Assembly: GCA_035362935.1 (NCBI GenBank)
Contig: DAOSEC010000008.1
Coordinates: forward strand, 13,460-77,459
Direction of reading: 5' to 3'
Origin: DAOSEC01 sp035362935
GTDB lineage: Bacteria > Bacillota_I > Bacilli_A > ML615J-28 > CAG-313
Length of the DNA: 64,000 bases
Below are positions 44,318 to 54,075 of this stretch, one piece after another. The position numbers were made by a program, and so were the translations under genes. Every line of letters begins with the position of its first letter. Positions within the stretch are counted from its first letter, which is position 1. Below the pieces are notes generated by a model. That model searched no databases, had not been told where the DNA came from, and saw only the letters and a list, made by a program, of their open reading frames with translations.

Positions 44318-44345
44318 TTATACCATAACAATTTATTTTGTCAAA
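44318..44345 (-). promoter_or_regulatory. Promoter of asnS
   Basis: Minus-strand TTGACA (44340-44345), 16-base spacer, TATAAT (44318-44323). The transcript starts about 44311, just before the T-box stem I. Confidence 0.8.
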
Positions 44346-44351
44346 GTAATT

Positions 44352-47300
44352 TTAAAATGGTTTGCGTTTGAATAATTTAAACAACCCAAATCCAATTCCA
44401 CCAAGCAATATTGGAGAACCCACACTTGCAGCGATAATGATTCCTGTGTTGTTTGGTTCCTTCAGTGTTGTTACTTCTAAAAGTGTTGCATCTGATGCCT
44501 CAAACATGGAGCTTTGTGCGATTCGAACATATATCCTGTATACGGTATTTGGTTCTAGTTTTGTATAGTAAGTTACTCTTGACCAATTAACTTGATCAAA
44601 ACTATACTCATAACCCGGAACACCAATAATGCGAATCGTTGTTTGCGTCACTTCAACATTTGGAGCAGCTGGAGCGTCTTGGAAATTTCGCTCTACTCTA
44701 ACTTGTTGAACTAGAGGATTTGATGGAGCAAACTCTACTGTTTCTTTGGTTCGAACATAAACAGTATATCGAACCATCGTTTCTAATCCAACAAACACAT
44801 TTGATGATTGATACGTTACTCCGTTTAAACTATATTCATACGAAACGTTTGCTTCAACCGTGATGGTATTACCATACACGATAATAGATGCGCTTGTCGG
44901 CGTTACATTCTTTGTCTTTAATGTAACAATCGTTACAACGAGTGGAGTAGATGGATTTGCTTGTTCGGTTTCCATTGTGCGGATATAGAATGTATATGAT
45001 GTGTTTGGAGACAGCGACAAGAAGCTAGATCCTTCTTGATAATTGATTCCATCCATACTATATTCATATTCGGCAAACTTCACGAAAACTACTCGATCCT
45101 CATCTACTTGATAATTGATGTTTATAGGGCTGCTAGAGGTCATCTTTTGCGTTGTAATCGATTTTTGGTATACCGGCGATGAATAAGTTACCCCCGTTTC
45201 TTTCAAGCGAACAGAAACGATATATTCTGTCATCGGTAATAACTGATCAAAATAAATAGTATCACTAAAATTAATCCCATCGATCGAATATTCTCCATTT
45301 TCGATTGGAGTAATTGTGATTGTATTATCGATTACTAAAACATCAAGTGAGGTTGGCGCAACCTGACTCATTTTTTTCGTTTTTGCGAACACAACAAAAT
45401 CATCGGATGCAAGACTTAATCCTGTTTCTTTGTATCTTACATAAACTGTATATTCTGTAAAGATTTCTAACCCAGTAAATACATTACTTGATTGATAATC
45501 AACTCCATCTAAACTATATTCAAATGCCGCATTCGCTTCAAGAATAATGCTATTGTGTGTTGTATCAAATGTTACGTTTTCTGGCGCGTCCGTAGGCCAT
45601 TTTTGTGTTTGAACAACGCGACTAAAATGAGGAGATGCTTGAAGGTTACTTGTTTCTCTAAAGCGTATATAAACAGTATAGTTTGCTAAAACATCCAGGT
45701 TGTTATAAAACGTTGTTTGATTAAAGGTAACACCATTCAAACTATACTCTGCATTTGGCTGTGGAGTAATGGTGATTTGATTTCCATATACCAATACATC
45801 TACATGTGTTGGAGCAGCCTGTGGATTTTTTAGTGTTGTGAAATTTCTTACAAAATAATCGCTTGCTAAAACCCCTTCGGTTGCTTTCTTTCGAACATAA
45901 AATGCATAGGTTGTTCCTGGCTGTAAATTATAGAATGTTGGACTATCTTGATAGTTCACACCATTCATTGAATACTCTGCATTTTCTTGTGTTTCTAGTG
46001 TTATTTGTGTATTGGTAATCGATGCTGCATTCAAGTATGTTGGCATCGGCCATATGATGTTTTCTGGCTGAGACGCAGTTGATAAGTTGTTTGCTTGTGA
46101 CACTGATTTTATATAGTATTTGTAATTCGCAACTTGTGCGCCACTGTCCACAAACTGTGTTGTATTTGTAACATATTGTAACAAATGAGTTTGATTTGAA
46201 AAGTTAATGGTTTCTGCCATAGGTACACGATAAATCATATACCCTCTTGCATCATTAACGGCATTCCAGGTTAGTTTTACTCCCCCGTTTTCGTTAACTG
46301 CGTGGAAGTTTGTAACCGCATCGGTTACCAAATCTGGATAACGTTGTAGTGGCGCAGCAGGAACTTTCTTTGCCCAATAAGTTTGTAGTGTTGAAACTCC
46401 ATTTTGAACGACTTGATTCGTTGTATTTCTAAATGTTCCAAAGGTATAGAAACTACTACCTTTGACGGTATTATATTTACTTAAAAATAATAGTTCATTT
46501 TGAACTTCATCCCATTTGTTTTCCCAGTCAGACGCCGCAGTAGGCAGTGCTCTATAGATTCCATGAGCTGCGATTAAGTTAACGTTAATCCCGGGACGAT
46601 TCACAACCTTTACCCACCAATCAACTACATCAGCATAACCCGCCACAGTATGTTCAAATCCCCAATATGTTTGAGGCATAATATAATCAATCCAATTGCT
46701 TTCAACCCAACGTTTTGAGTCGGCATATAGATAGGATTGGTAGTGTTCTTGCCCTGCTGTATTAGATCCTGATTCTACAGTACCATTTCCATTTCGGTAA
46801 ATCCCTGTTGGACTAATACCAAACTGAACTGCTTTGTTGTTAGAGGCATTGTAATTTGCGATAACTTGGCTAATTCCTTGAACCAATAAACTTGTTTGTT
46901 CTCTTCGCCAATTCGCAATTCCTGCACTCGTATTTGGAAACGATCCTTGATACGCTAAAAACGTACTATAATCCGCATCGTCCATTCGGTTGTCACTTGA
47001 TCCGCCACTTGCGGCGTCAAATTTATAATAGAAATAATCATCCATATGAACTGCATCTAAATTATAATTGGTTACTAATTCTTCAACAACATTATAAATA
47101 AATTGTCTTACTTGTGGAAGTCCTGGATTTAAAGCAAATCCACTTGTTGTTGCGGATGCATAATATTTGTAAAACATATTAGGATCGCTTGCTATATTGT
47201 AGCTTGGCATCGTAGCAGCAAACTGTTCTCTAGTTTGACCGTGCGCTGTTGTGGTTGCTCCAGTTAAACGATAAGGATTAATCCAAGCATGTAATTCAAT

Positions 47301-47768
47301 TCCACGTTTATGTGCTTCTTCAATAATCCACTCAAGTGGGTCCCATCCAGGATTTGATCTTGTTTGAATTAAGTGACTTGACCATTGTGAGTATTCCGAA
47401 GGATACGTCGCATCGTTCATTGGTCTTACTTGGTAAATCATTGTATTCATTCCTAGTTGTTCCATCTTATCAAAAATAAACAACATACGATTTTTGTATG
47501 CGTTGATTTCTGTGATGCTTGCATCTTTTTGAGCTGCGATATCACCGGTTACGGTCGGTACCCAAACAGCTCTCATTTCTTGTGTGCGATAATTGTAGTC
47601 TGAAGCTTTTGTAACAACCGTTGATGTATTACGATATGTAACAGGAGTTGTGGTTCCTGTGCGATAAATTGTTTGTTCTGTCGAAGCATTAATATGTGTT
47701 GTCCCCAGCATTAATCCTCCTACTAAAATTCCTATTACAAGTAATAGTGTTTTAATAGTTATTCTCAT
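44352..47768 (-). CDS. Surface glycoside-hydrolase-like (GHL10) protein with seven tandem C-terminal repeats
   Basis: A 1138-residue secreted protein. A signal peptide (about 1-28) is followed by a GHL10/DUF187 domain (about 63-470): QEMRAVWVPTVTGD, YQVRPMNDATYPSEYS, HAWINPYRLTG, and AVHMDDYFYY with the likely catalytic Asp. A fibronectin-III-like segment follows (about 490-600), then seven tandem repeats (about 605-1105), each with EYS[LM][ND]G[VI]N[YF] and a T-Y-x-[VF]-Y-[VI]-R core followed by an ETG-type turn. A C-terminal hydrophobic segment (GIIIAASVGSPILLGGIGFGLF) and basic RKPF end anchor it. No LPXTG. Substrate unknown. Confidence 0.85.
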   Translation of the reverse strand: MRITIKTLLLVIGILVGGLMLGTTHINASTEQTIYRTGTTTPVTYRNTSTVVTKASDYNYRTQEMRAVWVPTVTGDIAAQKDASITEINAYKNRMLFIFDKMEQLGMNTMIYQVRPMNDATYPSEYSQWSSHLIQTRSNPGWDPLEWIIEEAHKRGIELHAWINPYRLTGATTTAHGQTREQFAATMPSYNIASDPNMFYKYYASATTSGFALNPGLPQVRQFIYNVVEELVTNYNLDAVHMDDYFYYKFDAASGGSSDNRMDDADYSTFLAYQGSFPNTSAGIANWRREQTSLLVQGISQVIANYNASNNKAVQFGISPTGIYRNGNGTVESGSNTAGQEHYQSYLYADSKRWVESNWIDYIMPQTYWGFEHTVAGYADVVDWWVKVVNRPGINVNLIAAHGIYRALPTAASDWENKWDEVQNELLFLSKYNTVKGSSFYTFGTFRNTTNQVVQNGVSTLQTYWAKKVPAAPLQRYPDLVTDAVTNFHAVNENGGVKLTWNAVNDARGYMIYRVPMAETINFSNQTHLLQYVTNTTQFVDSGAQVANYKYYIKSVSQANNLSTASQPENIIWPMPTYLNAASITNTQITLETQENAEYSMNGVNYQDSPTFYNLQPGTTYAFYVRKKATEGVLASDYFVRNFTTLKNPQAAPTHVDVLVYGNQITITPQPNAEYSLNGVTFNQTTFYNNLDVLANYTVYIRFRETSNLQASPHFSRVVQTQKWPTDAPENVTFDTTHNSIILEANAAFEYSLDGVDYQSSNVFTGLEIFTEYTVYVRYKETGLSLASDDFVVFAKTKKMSQVAPTSLDVLVIDNTITITPIENGEYSIDGINFSDTIYFDQLLPMTEYIVSVRLKETGVTYSSPVYQKSITTQKMTSSSPININYQVDEDRVVFVKFAEYEYSMDGINYQEGSSFLSLSPNTSYTFYIRTMETEQANPSTPLVVTIVTLKTKNVTPTSASIIVYGNTITVEANVSYEYSLNGVTYQSSNVFVGLETMVRYTVYVRTKETVEFAPSNPLVQQVRVERNFQDAPAAPNVEVTQTTIRIIGVPGYEYSFDQVNWSRVTYYTKLEPNTVYRIYVRIAQSSMFEASDATLLEVTTLKEPNNTGIIIAASVGSPILLGGIGFGLFKLFKRKPF

Positions 47769-47780
47769 TTTGTGCTATAC

Positions 47781-49139
47781 CTACTTTCCTAAGCAAAATT
47801 TTGTAAATAGTTCGTCAAGCAACGAATCGCTTTTTGTATCGCCAATGATTTCTCCTAAGGATAACCAAGCGGCATACAAATCGATGTTGATAATATCAAC
47901 AGGCATTTCTTGATCAATCGATGCGAGTGCATCTTGAAGCGATTTTCTCGCTTCTTTTAATTTTGTGATATGACGAACATTACTGATGTAAGTTGCGTCA
48001 GATGCATTAAACTCATTGATTTTTGTGTATTGCTTTATTTTGTTTTCTAATTGATAAATATCTTCAATTTTATTTGCTGATATCAAAATATATTCAGGCA
48101 AATTCGATAAATCAATTTTTGATTTTAAATCCACTTTGTTCACAATGACAATTCGTTTTTTGTGTTTGGATAATTCTAACAATTCATAATCCATATCTGT
48201 TAACGGACTAGAATTATCAAGAACCAAGAAAATAATTTCTGCTTCTTCAATTGCTTTTTTACTGCGTGAAACACCAATCGATTCAACGACATCTTCTGTC
48301 TTGCGAATCCCAGCAGTATCAATTAAGTTGAGTACAACTCCACCTATGTTGATACTTCCTTCAATTGTATCTCTTGTAGTTCCTTCTATGTCAGTAACAA
48401 TGGCTCGGTTCTCTCTTAACATAGCATTTAATAAACTACTCTTCCCAACATTTGGTCTTCCGATAATTGCTGTTTTGATTCCTTCTCTAATAATTCTTGA
48501 TGTATTTGCTTTCTCAAGAATGACATTCATTTTATTGATTTGTGTTACAACAATTGGACGAATTAATTCGTTTGTCATAACAACTGCGTCATCATATTCT
48601 GGATAATCAATGTTTACTTCAATGCTTGCTATTGATGTTAATATATCTTGTCGAAACGACTCAATTAATTGCTTGACATCACCTAGCAAACCTTGATTTG
48701 CGAGTGACAAAGCATTCTCGTTTTGAGCCTCAATCACATCCATGACAGCCTCTGCTTGAGTCAAATCAATTCTTCCATTTAAATATGCACGCTTTGTAAA
48801 TTCACCAGGTTCTGCCATGCGTGCTCCATGTATCAATGAAAGTTCCAAAATCTTATTTGTTACATAGATTCCACCGTGACAATTGATTTCAACAATATCT
48901 TCTTTTGTGAATGTTTTTGGAGACCGAAAGATTGAAACCAAGACCTCATCGACAATTTGCCCATTTTCTGAATTTACGATATGGCCATAACTTATTGTGT
49001 GACTTTTTGCTTTTGCCAAATCTTTTCCTTTAAACATTTTTTTCACAATGGAAATTGCATCGTTTCCACTTAATCTAACAATGGAAATTGCGCCTTTTCC
49101 AAGTGCGGTTGAGATCGAAACTATTGTATCATCGAACAT
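47781..49139 (-). CDS. mnmE: tRNA uridine-5-carboxymethylaminomethyl modification GTPase MnmE
   Basis: A 452-residue GTPase that, with MnmG, modifies the wobble uridine of several tRNAs. It has the N-terminal folate-binding domain (IVSISTALGKGAISIVRLSG), the central helical part, the G domain with GRPNVGKSSLLN, DIEGTTRDTIEG and NKVD, and the C-terminal CLGK (Cys-x-Gly-Lys) motif. The length is as usual. It lies 12 bases after the surface protein gene start region (opposite order on the minus strand) and shares its start base with the RDD gene end. Confidence 0.97.
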   Translation of the reverse strand: MFDDTIVSISTALGKGAISIVRLSGNDAISIVKKMFKGKDLAKAKSHTISYGHIVNSENGQIVDEVLVSIFRSPKTFTKEDIVEINCHGGIYVTNKILELSLIHGARMAEPGEFTKRAYLNGRIDLTQAEAVMDVIEAQNENALSLANQGLLGDVKQLIESFRQDILTSIASIEVNIDYPEYDDAVVMTNELIRPIVVTQINKMNVILEKANTSRIIREGIKTAIIGRPNVGKSSLLNAMLRENRAIVTDIEGTTRDTIEGSINIGGVVLNLIDTAGIRKTEDVVESIGVSRSKKAIEEAEIIFLVLDNSSPLTDMDYELLELSKHKKRIVIVNKVDLKSKIDLSNLPEYILISANKIEDIYQLENKIKQYTKINEFNASDATYISNVRHITKLKEARKSLQDALASIDQEMPVDIINIDLYAAWLSLGEIIGDTKSDSLLDELFTKFCLGK

Positions 49140-49852
49140 TATGATCTCCTAACCCATGGGTCATCCTCATCATCTTCTTCGGCTTGTTTTGTTTTATTTT
49201 TTGATGGTTGATCTTTCCATGGATCTGATTCTTTTTCTACATCAACAACTTCTACCCATGATTTCATACTTTCAATTTCTGCGAGTTTGTGTTGGATCAT
49301 ATCAAACGAGGATGGCACGACTCTTGTGCTCGCAATCTTATCGTGAAATCCCATTCCTTCTTTTGAAACAAGCGTAGTGATTAACACAACAATTTGTATG
49401 ATGGATGTAATAAATCCGATGATATAACTTGAAGCAATAAATGCAATCATACCTTCACTATTGTTAACGTCTTTTGGCAAATAAAACAATATGAATCCGC
49501 TAATCAAAGCCATCCATAATGTAAAATTTCTTATCACGTGTTGATAAAATTTCACTGGTTCATACTCTTTGTTTAATACTTTTAGATGAAATACTTTTTT
49601 GAATATTGTTTGACCTTTCATCAATTGTGGAATCACACTAAAGTAAAGAAATGCGAATACAATATTCGAAATTAAGATTGGAAGTGTTACTACCCCAAGA
49701 ATGGTGTTCTCATCCACATTTGAAAGATCTCCATTTTGAAATATTTGCAGAAGTGAAAAAGCTCCACCCACAATTGTCGCAATTAAACTATAAACAAGAT
49801 TGTCAATGATTGCAGCTACTAGCCGTTCTCCTCTAATATCCTTCAGGTTCAT
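49139..49852 (-). CDS. RDD family membrane protein
   Basis: A 237-residue protein with an RDD domain: the N-terminal RLVAAIIDNLVYSLIATIVGG, then further hydrophobic segments (VTLPILISNIVFAFLYF, TLWMALISGFILFYL, IAFIASSYIIGFITSIIQIVVLITT) and the KIASTRVVPS end of the domain. A soluble charged tail of about 55 residues (EDDEDDPWVRRS) follows. RDD proteins are of unclear function, possibly ion exchange. It overlaps rmuC by 20 bases and mnmE by one base. Confidence 0.85.
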   Translation of the reverse strand: MNLKDIRGERLVAAIIDNLVYSLIATIVGGAFSLLQIFQNGDLSNVDENTILGVVTLPILISNIVFAFLYFSVIPQLMKGQTIFKKVFHLKVLNKEYEPVKFYQHVIRNFTLWMALISGFILFYLPKDVNNSEGMIAFIASSYIIGFITSIIQIVVLITTLVSKEGMGFHDKIASTRVVPSSFDMIQHKLAEIESMKSWVEVVDVEKESDPWKDQPSKNKTKQAEEDDEDDPWVRRS

Positions 49853-51083
49853 CTACTTCACCTTCTTCTAGCTCATCCACAAACGAAACTGTTTTTATTC
49901 TTTCAAATTGTGATGATATTTTTTTACTTGAAACATTAATATCTTTGGTATCTTTAACCACTTTTTCAATTGATTTTTCCAGTGAGTTCCAACGTTCTGC
50001 GTACAGTTTAAAGTCTTTACCTAGTTTATCTAACTCTTCAAAAATTAGTTTTGCATATTTTGTTTTTTGTGCATCTCTGATTAATACTTGCAACACTCTT
50101 AATAATGCCATTAGAGTCGTTGGTGATGTGAGAATAACTTTCTTCTTTTGAGCATGATCGATGATGTCTGTGTGATAAGCATTGATCTCAGAGAAGACTG
50201 CTTCAGCAGGTAGAAATAGTATTGCTTGAAACGATGTTTCTTCTTCAATAATATATTTTTTTGCAATATCATCTATGTGTTTTTTTACATCACTCTTGAA
50301 TAGTTTTTTGCTGTCTTCGCGTTCTTTGTCTGATAGTTCTTTGTCCATCATTCTACGATAATTTTCTAGTGGAAACTTTGAATCAATCGGAACACTACCA
50401 TTGGTGTCAGGCAAGTGAATGATTGCATCAACAATGCTACCATTACTTAATTTCTTTTGTGTTTCGAACAACTTTCCTTCCGCTTCTCCAAACACTGCGT
50501 GTAGTATTTGTTTTAACTGAACCTCACCAAAATTTCCTCGCGTTTTTTTGTCTGTTAGTACATCTTGTAACGACACAATGTCGGTTGATAAACTTTCAAT
50601 TTTTCGTTGAGCTTCTTTGATTTCCGCGAGTCTTTCGGTTACGGATTGAAATGTATCTGTTGTTGTTTTAAAACCATCTTTTAGTCGTTGTTCAACACTT
50701 GCGTTAATCTTTTCTAATTGCTCGTTTACGTTTTGAACAATACCAATTCTACTCTCAGTAAACTCTTTTTGAATGATTGCAAGTTTATCCAATACTTGAG
50801 TTAACTCTTCGACATTTTCTTTTGTGGATTTATCAAGACGTTCTTCGAGATTGGTTCTAATACGATCAATTTGTTCGTTTAAATTTTTGTTGATTAAGTT
50901 GGTTGAACTTACATTCATTTCTGATTGATTTTTCACAACTTCAAAACTAATTTTGTTTTTCATTTCTTCTATGTTTAATGGTTGTTCTTTTTTTCGGATT
51001 AACACAATAAACATAGTAATTGTTCCTGCGATTAAAACAACAACTAATCCTAAAATAATATTAACAATTAATTCTATATCCAT
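49833..51083 (-). CDS. rmuC: DNA recombination protein RmuC-like
   Basis: A 416-residue protein with one N-terminal hydrophobic segment (IILGLVVVLIAGTITMFIVLI), a long coiled coil (about 60-180) and the nuclease-like RmuC domain (about 190-370): KKTRGNFGEVQLKQIL, FETQKKLSNGSIVDAIIHLP, PIDSKFPLENYRRM and ILFLPAEAVFSEI. RmuC acts in limiting inversions at short inverted repeats; the mechanism is unclear. Its start lies nine bases after the stop of the previous gene at 51093 in the same orientation. Confidence 0.92.
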   Translation of the reverse strand: MDIELIVNIILGLVVVLIAGTITMFIVLIRKKEQPLNIEEMKNKISFEVVKNQSEMNVSSTNLINKNLNEQIDRIRTNLEERLDKSTKENVEELTQVLDKLAIIQKEFTESRIGIVQNVNEQLEKINASVEQRLKDGFKTTTDTFQSVTERLAEIKEAQRKIESLSTDIVSLQDVLTDKKTRGNFGEVQLKQILHAVFGEAEGKLFETQKKLSNGSIVDAIIHLPDTNGSVPIDSKFPLENYRRMMDKELSDKEREDSKKLFKSDVKKHIDDIAKKYIIEEETSFQAILFLPAEAVFSEINAYHTDIIDHAQKKKVILTSPTTLMALLRVLQVLIRDAQKTKYAKLIFEELDKLGKDFKLYAERWNSLEKSIEKVVKDTKDINVSSKKISSQFERIKTVSFVDELEEGEVDEPEGY

Positions 51084-51092
51084 CTTATCCTC

Positions 51093-51899
51093 CTATGTGT
51101 GATAGATGTGACGGTTACCGGTTGCATCAGTATACGCATACAAATAAATATACGTGTTAGGACTAACAATTAAGTCTAGTCCAGATACAGGACCTCTATC
51201 ATAATCCAAATGAAATCCGGCTTGCTTGTATGCTTGAAACACCAAGTCAGTACAACCTTTTTTGTTTTGGCGATCGATGATAAGAGTGTAGTTGAAATCT
51301 TGTCCTAAAAAAGTTTTGGCTTGTTCTACGGCTTCATTGTAATCTTCCATAGTTGCATCTTTAACTCTAACTCCAATGATATCGCCTCTTAAGTTGTGCC
51401 ATCTATTTACATCTGTACGTACCGCCTTAACGAGTTGCTCATTCCCAAGTCCTATTTGGCTTCCAACAGCGTGAATGATGGAAGAACCGTCATCTTCAGA
51501 GACAAGCACAACATGACCTCCCCAAACAGCACTTAAGAAACTACCTAACATAAATGGAGGGTCCACATCATATTGTCCGTCGTGATTTCTATCATAAGCA
51601 AATGGGTTTTCGTTTGTAATTAGGATATCACCTTTTTTACCAAAAAACGGGTCTGCCGGACTTGTGAAAAGTGGTTTCGATAACTCTCCATCTTTCAAAG
51701 CGACTTGGTAATATGTTATCGTTCTAACTGCACTTCCTACTGAATAAGAGACTTCTCTTGTTGCGATAACTTCTCTACTCATAAACTCTTGTAGTTGTTG
51801 ATCAACTATCATATTTTGAGCTGTGATATAAACACTAGTCGCAACTAAAAATAAAAATATACTAACAACGATTCCACTTATAATCTTAATCGCTTTCAT
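51093..51899 (-). CDS. Permuted NlpC/P60 (YiiX-like) membrane-anchored protein
   Basis: A 268-residue protein with an N-terminal hydrophobic anchor (ISGIVVSIFLFLVATSVYITA). The catalytic region has a His first (WGGHVVLVSEDDG, about 130-142) and a Cys later (KGCTDLVFQAY, about 213-224), the order expected for a circularly permuted papain-like fold of the YiiX group. A substrate (peptide or lipid amide) cannot be assigned. It is in the mnmE-RDD-rmuC operon by spacing. It starts with ATG; SD GGAGGACGATT. Confidence 0.75.
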   Translation of the reverse strand: MKAIKIISGIVVSIFLFLVATSVYITAQNMIVDQQLQEFMSREVIATREVSYSVGSAVRTITYYQVALKDGELSKPLFTSPADPFFGKKGDILITNENPFAYDRNHDGQYDVDPPFMLGSFLSAVWGGHVVLVSEDDGSSIIHAVGSQIGLGNEQLVKAVRTDVNRWHNLRGDIIGVRVKDATMEDYNEAVEQAKTFLGQDFNYTLIIDRQNKKGCTDLVFQAYKQAGFHLDYDRGPVSGLDLIVSPNTYIYLYAYTDATGNRHIYHT

Positions 51900-52002
51900 A
51901 ATCGTCCTCCAAACACATCCTCAATATCTCTTTTTTTAAATCTATTGTGATTATATCAAATTATTCTCCTTTTTAAAATAAAAATCATAACTAAATTCTG
52001 CT

Positions 52003-52037
52003 GCTAAAAAACAAAAACACGATTGTGCATCGTGTTT
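52003..52037 (-). terminator. Terminator of jag
   Basis: A 9-bp stem (AAACACGAT with ATCGTGTTT, five-base loop) followed on the minus strand by TTGTTTTTTAG. Confidence 0.8.
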
Positions 52038-52046
52038 CTTGGTTTG

Positions 52047-52664
52047 TTATTTTGGTTCCACAATCAAATATCGATTTGGTTCTTCGCCTTCTGATCTTGT
52101 TTTGACAACCTTTGATTCAGATAACTTATTATGAATGATTCTGCGTTCGTATGCATTCATAGAGTCGATTTTAACTGGCACTTTTGTTGAGTTCACTTCA
52201 CGAGCAATACGATCTGCCATCGCTTCTAATTGCATTTCGCGTTTTTTCTTATATCCACCTACATCAATTTTAACAATTTTTTGATCTTCTTTGTCATAGT
52301 ATAAATTTACAAGAATGCTAACTAGTGTTTGTAGTGATACTAGGTATCTTGAATTTTTACCAATCAAAAATCCGTTTTCAGAATCAGCATGAATATCAAA
52401 TTCTACGACATTACCGCGAACTCTTTTTTCAATTTGACCTTTGATTTTATTTTGTTTTAAAATCATTTCAAGATAGTCTTTTCCAATCTTTATTCCATCA
52501 CCAACAACGGTTGCTTTGATTTCTAATTTTGAACCAATACCTAAAAATCCTTTTTTATCGGTTACTGTTTCAAATTCGATGTGTTCTAATGCAACACCAA
52601 ACTCTTTCACAGCAACTTGTTTTACGTCTTCTAATGTAATTCCATTATATAATTTTTCTTTCAT
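52047..52664 (-). CDS. jag: RNA-binding protein Jag/KhpB (EloR)
   Basis: A 205-residue RNA-binding protein. It has the Jag N-terminal domain (YNGITLEDVKQVAVKEFGV), a KH domain with the GFLIGKNS loop (about 115-122), and a C-terminal R3H domain (SMNAYERRIIHNKLSE). KhpB/Jag binds RNA with KhpA and is co-encoded with yidC in many Firmicutes. It lies 10 bases after yidC. No unusual features. Confidence 0.95.
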   Translation of the reverse strand: MKEKLYNGITLEDVKQVAVKEFGVALEHIEFETVTDKKGFLGIGSKLEIKATVVGDGIKIGKDYLEMILKQNKIKGQIEKRVRGNVVEFDIHADSENGFLIGKNSRYLVSLQTLVSILVNLYYDKEDQKIVKIDVGGYKKKREMQLEAMADRIAREVNSTKVPVKIDSMNAYERRIIHNKLSESKVVKTRSEGEEPNRYLIVEPK

Positions 52665-52674
52665 AAAACCATCC

Positions 52675-54075
52675 TTATTTATGTTTCGCCATTAATTTTA
52701 ACATTCTTTGATCGCTAAACTTTTGACCAATGTATGTTTGTGCAGCAGAATAAATATTACCTATTAACCAGTAGAACCCCAAACCTGCTGGACTTTGTAA
52801 TACAAACACAGCCATCATGAGTGTCATAAAGTACATCATCATTTGTGTTTGTTTTTGAATGTTTTGTGTTTGTTCTGTTTGTTTTTTTCTATAGTCAGGA
52901 ACATCACTTTGTGCTTCGTTTCTTAGTTTCTTCTGACGTTTCATCATTAACCATTGCATTAATAATTGAGTCGCAACAACTAATAGTGCTAAAATCCAAA
53001 TACCAATTTTTTGTGCAGTATCTGTTTGGCCTAAGAATAAATCCACTCCTAAAACTTTTGTTAAAAAGTTTCCATTTGAACTCCAAGTGTCTGGTGCTCT
53101 TCGAATGACATTATAAATACTTAAGAAGATTGGCATTTGTAAAAACGGTAATAAACATCCACCAATTCCAACTTTATACTTTTTGTATAGTTGTAAGGTT
53201 TCCATTTGCATCATGCGTTGTGATTCTGGATCTTGTCTTCCGGCATATTTTTCTTGTAACTTCGCTTGTTCTGGCTGCATGATTTGCATCTTTAATGTCA
53301 TGTCGTTTGTTTTGGCATAAATCGGCCATGCCAATGTACGAATAATGATTGTGGTAAAAATAATACCTATTGCGTATAATCCACCAAACAAATCTGAAAT
53401 AAATTTAAGCATCATCCCAACCGGATAAACAAAGAATTTATCGAAGAATCCCCCGTCAAAAACAATTGGTGTTAAGTTTGGTAACACTTCTTCTGTAAAG
53501 CGAAAATCGTCAAGATAGAACGTTCCTGTTTCTGATGCATCCGTTGTTTCGTATCCAATTGCAAAACCAGTTAAGTCACTTGCCTTTTTTCCTGCTTCAA
53601 CATCTGTAATTTTAACGTGTACGTATCCACCATATGATTTGACTTCAGAAACATCGACTTCTTTTACTGCTTCCCCATCGCTCCACACTAATTTAACTAA
53701 TAGGTTTTCAATGGTTCCTTTGTACCAAAACGAAAAATAAATATGTTGATTTGTAATATCTTCAATATTAATTGTGCTTGAAACAAATTCAGTACCAACT
53801 CCATTTGATCCATAAGTAAAAGCAAGACCTTTTCCTTGTCTAACTCCACCTTCTTGTGTGAATGAAATGGAAGTACCATCTTGTGTAACATTGTCAAACA
53901 AATGTTGAAAGTCGCTTCGAATTTCTTCGGATGAGTTGTACTCGTACAACGAGTTAATTTCGAGTGGTTTTGTTTTAGGGACTGCTTGTGTACTACATCC
54001 AGAAAGAATGGTAGTCAGCCCTAAGAATAACACAAGGATCAAGAAATATTTGATTCGTGTTTTATGTGTTTTCAT
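52675..54075 (-). CDS. yidC: Membrane insertase YidC/OxaA, lipoprotein with an added jelly-roll-like extracellular domain
   Basis: A 466-residue membrane protein insertase. The N-terminus is a lipoprotein signal (LTTILSGCST, Cys at 27). The C-terminal core (about 210-466) is normal: FDKFFVYPVGMMLKFI, the conserved Arg246 in IIIRTLAWPIYAK, IGGCLLPFLQMPIFLSIYNVI, and the SPAGLGFYWLIGN segment. Between them lies an extra domain (about 35-200) rich in beta strands (HIYFSFWYKGTIENLLVKLV and GTFYLDDFRF) that resembles a carbohydrate-binding or galactose-binding-like jelly roll; Gram-positive YidC normally lacks it. It starts at ATG 54075 right after the rnpA stop. Confidence 0.95.
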   Translation of the reverse strand: MKTHKTRIKYFLILVLFLGLTTILSGCSTQAVPKTKPLEINSLYEYNSSEEIRSDFQHLFDNVTQDGTSISFTQEGGVRQGKGLAFTYGSNGVGTEFVSSTINIEDITNQHIYFSFWYKGTIENLLVKLVWSDGEAVKEVDVSEVKSYGGYVHVKITDVEAGKKASDLTGFAIGYETTDASETGTFYLDDFRFTEEVLPNLTPIVFDGGFFDKFFVYPVGMMLKFISDLFGGLYAIGIIFTTIIIRTLAWPIYAKTNDMTLKMQIMQPEQAKLQEKYAGRQDPESQRMMQMETLQLYKKYKVGIGGCLLPFLQMPIFLSIYNVIRRAPDTWSSNGNFLTKVLGVDLFLGQTDTAQKIGIWILALLVVATQLLMQWLMMKRQKKLRNEAQSDVPDYRKKQTEQTQNIQKQTQMMMYFMTLMMAVFVLQSPAGLGFYWLIGNIYSAAQTYIGQKFSDQRMLKLMAKHK

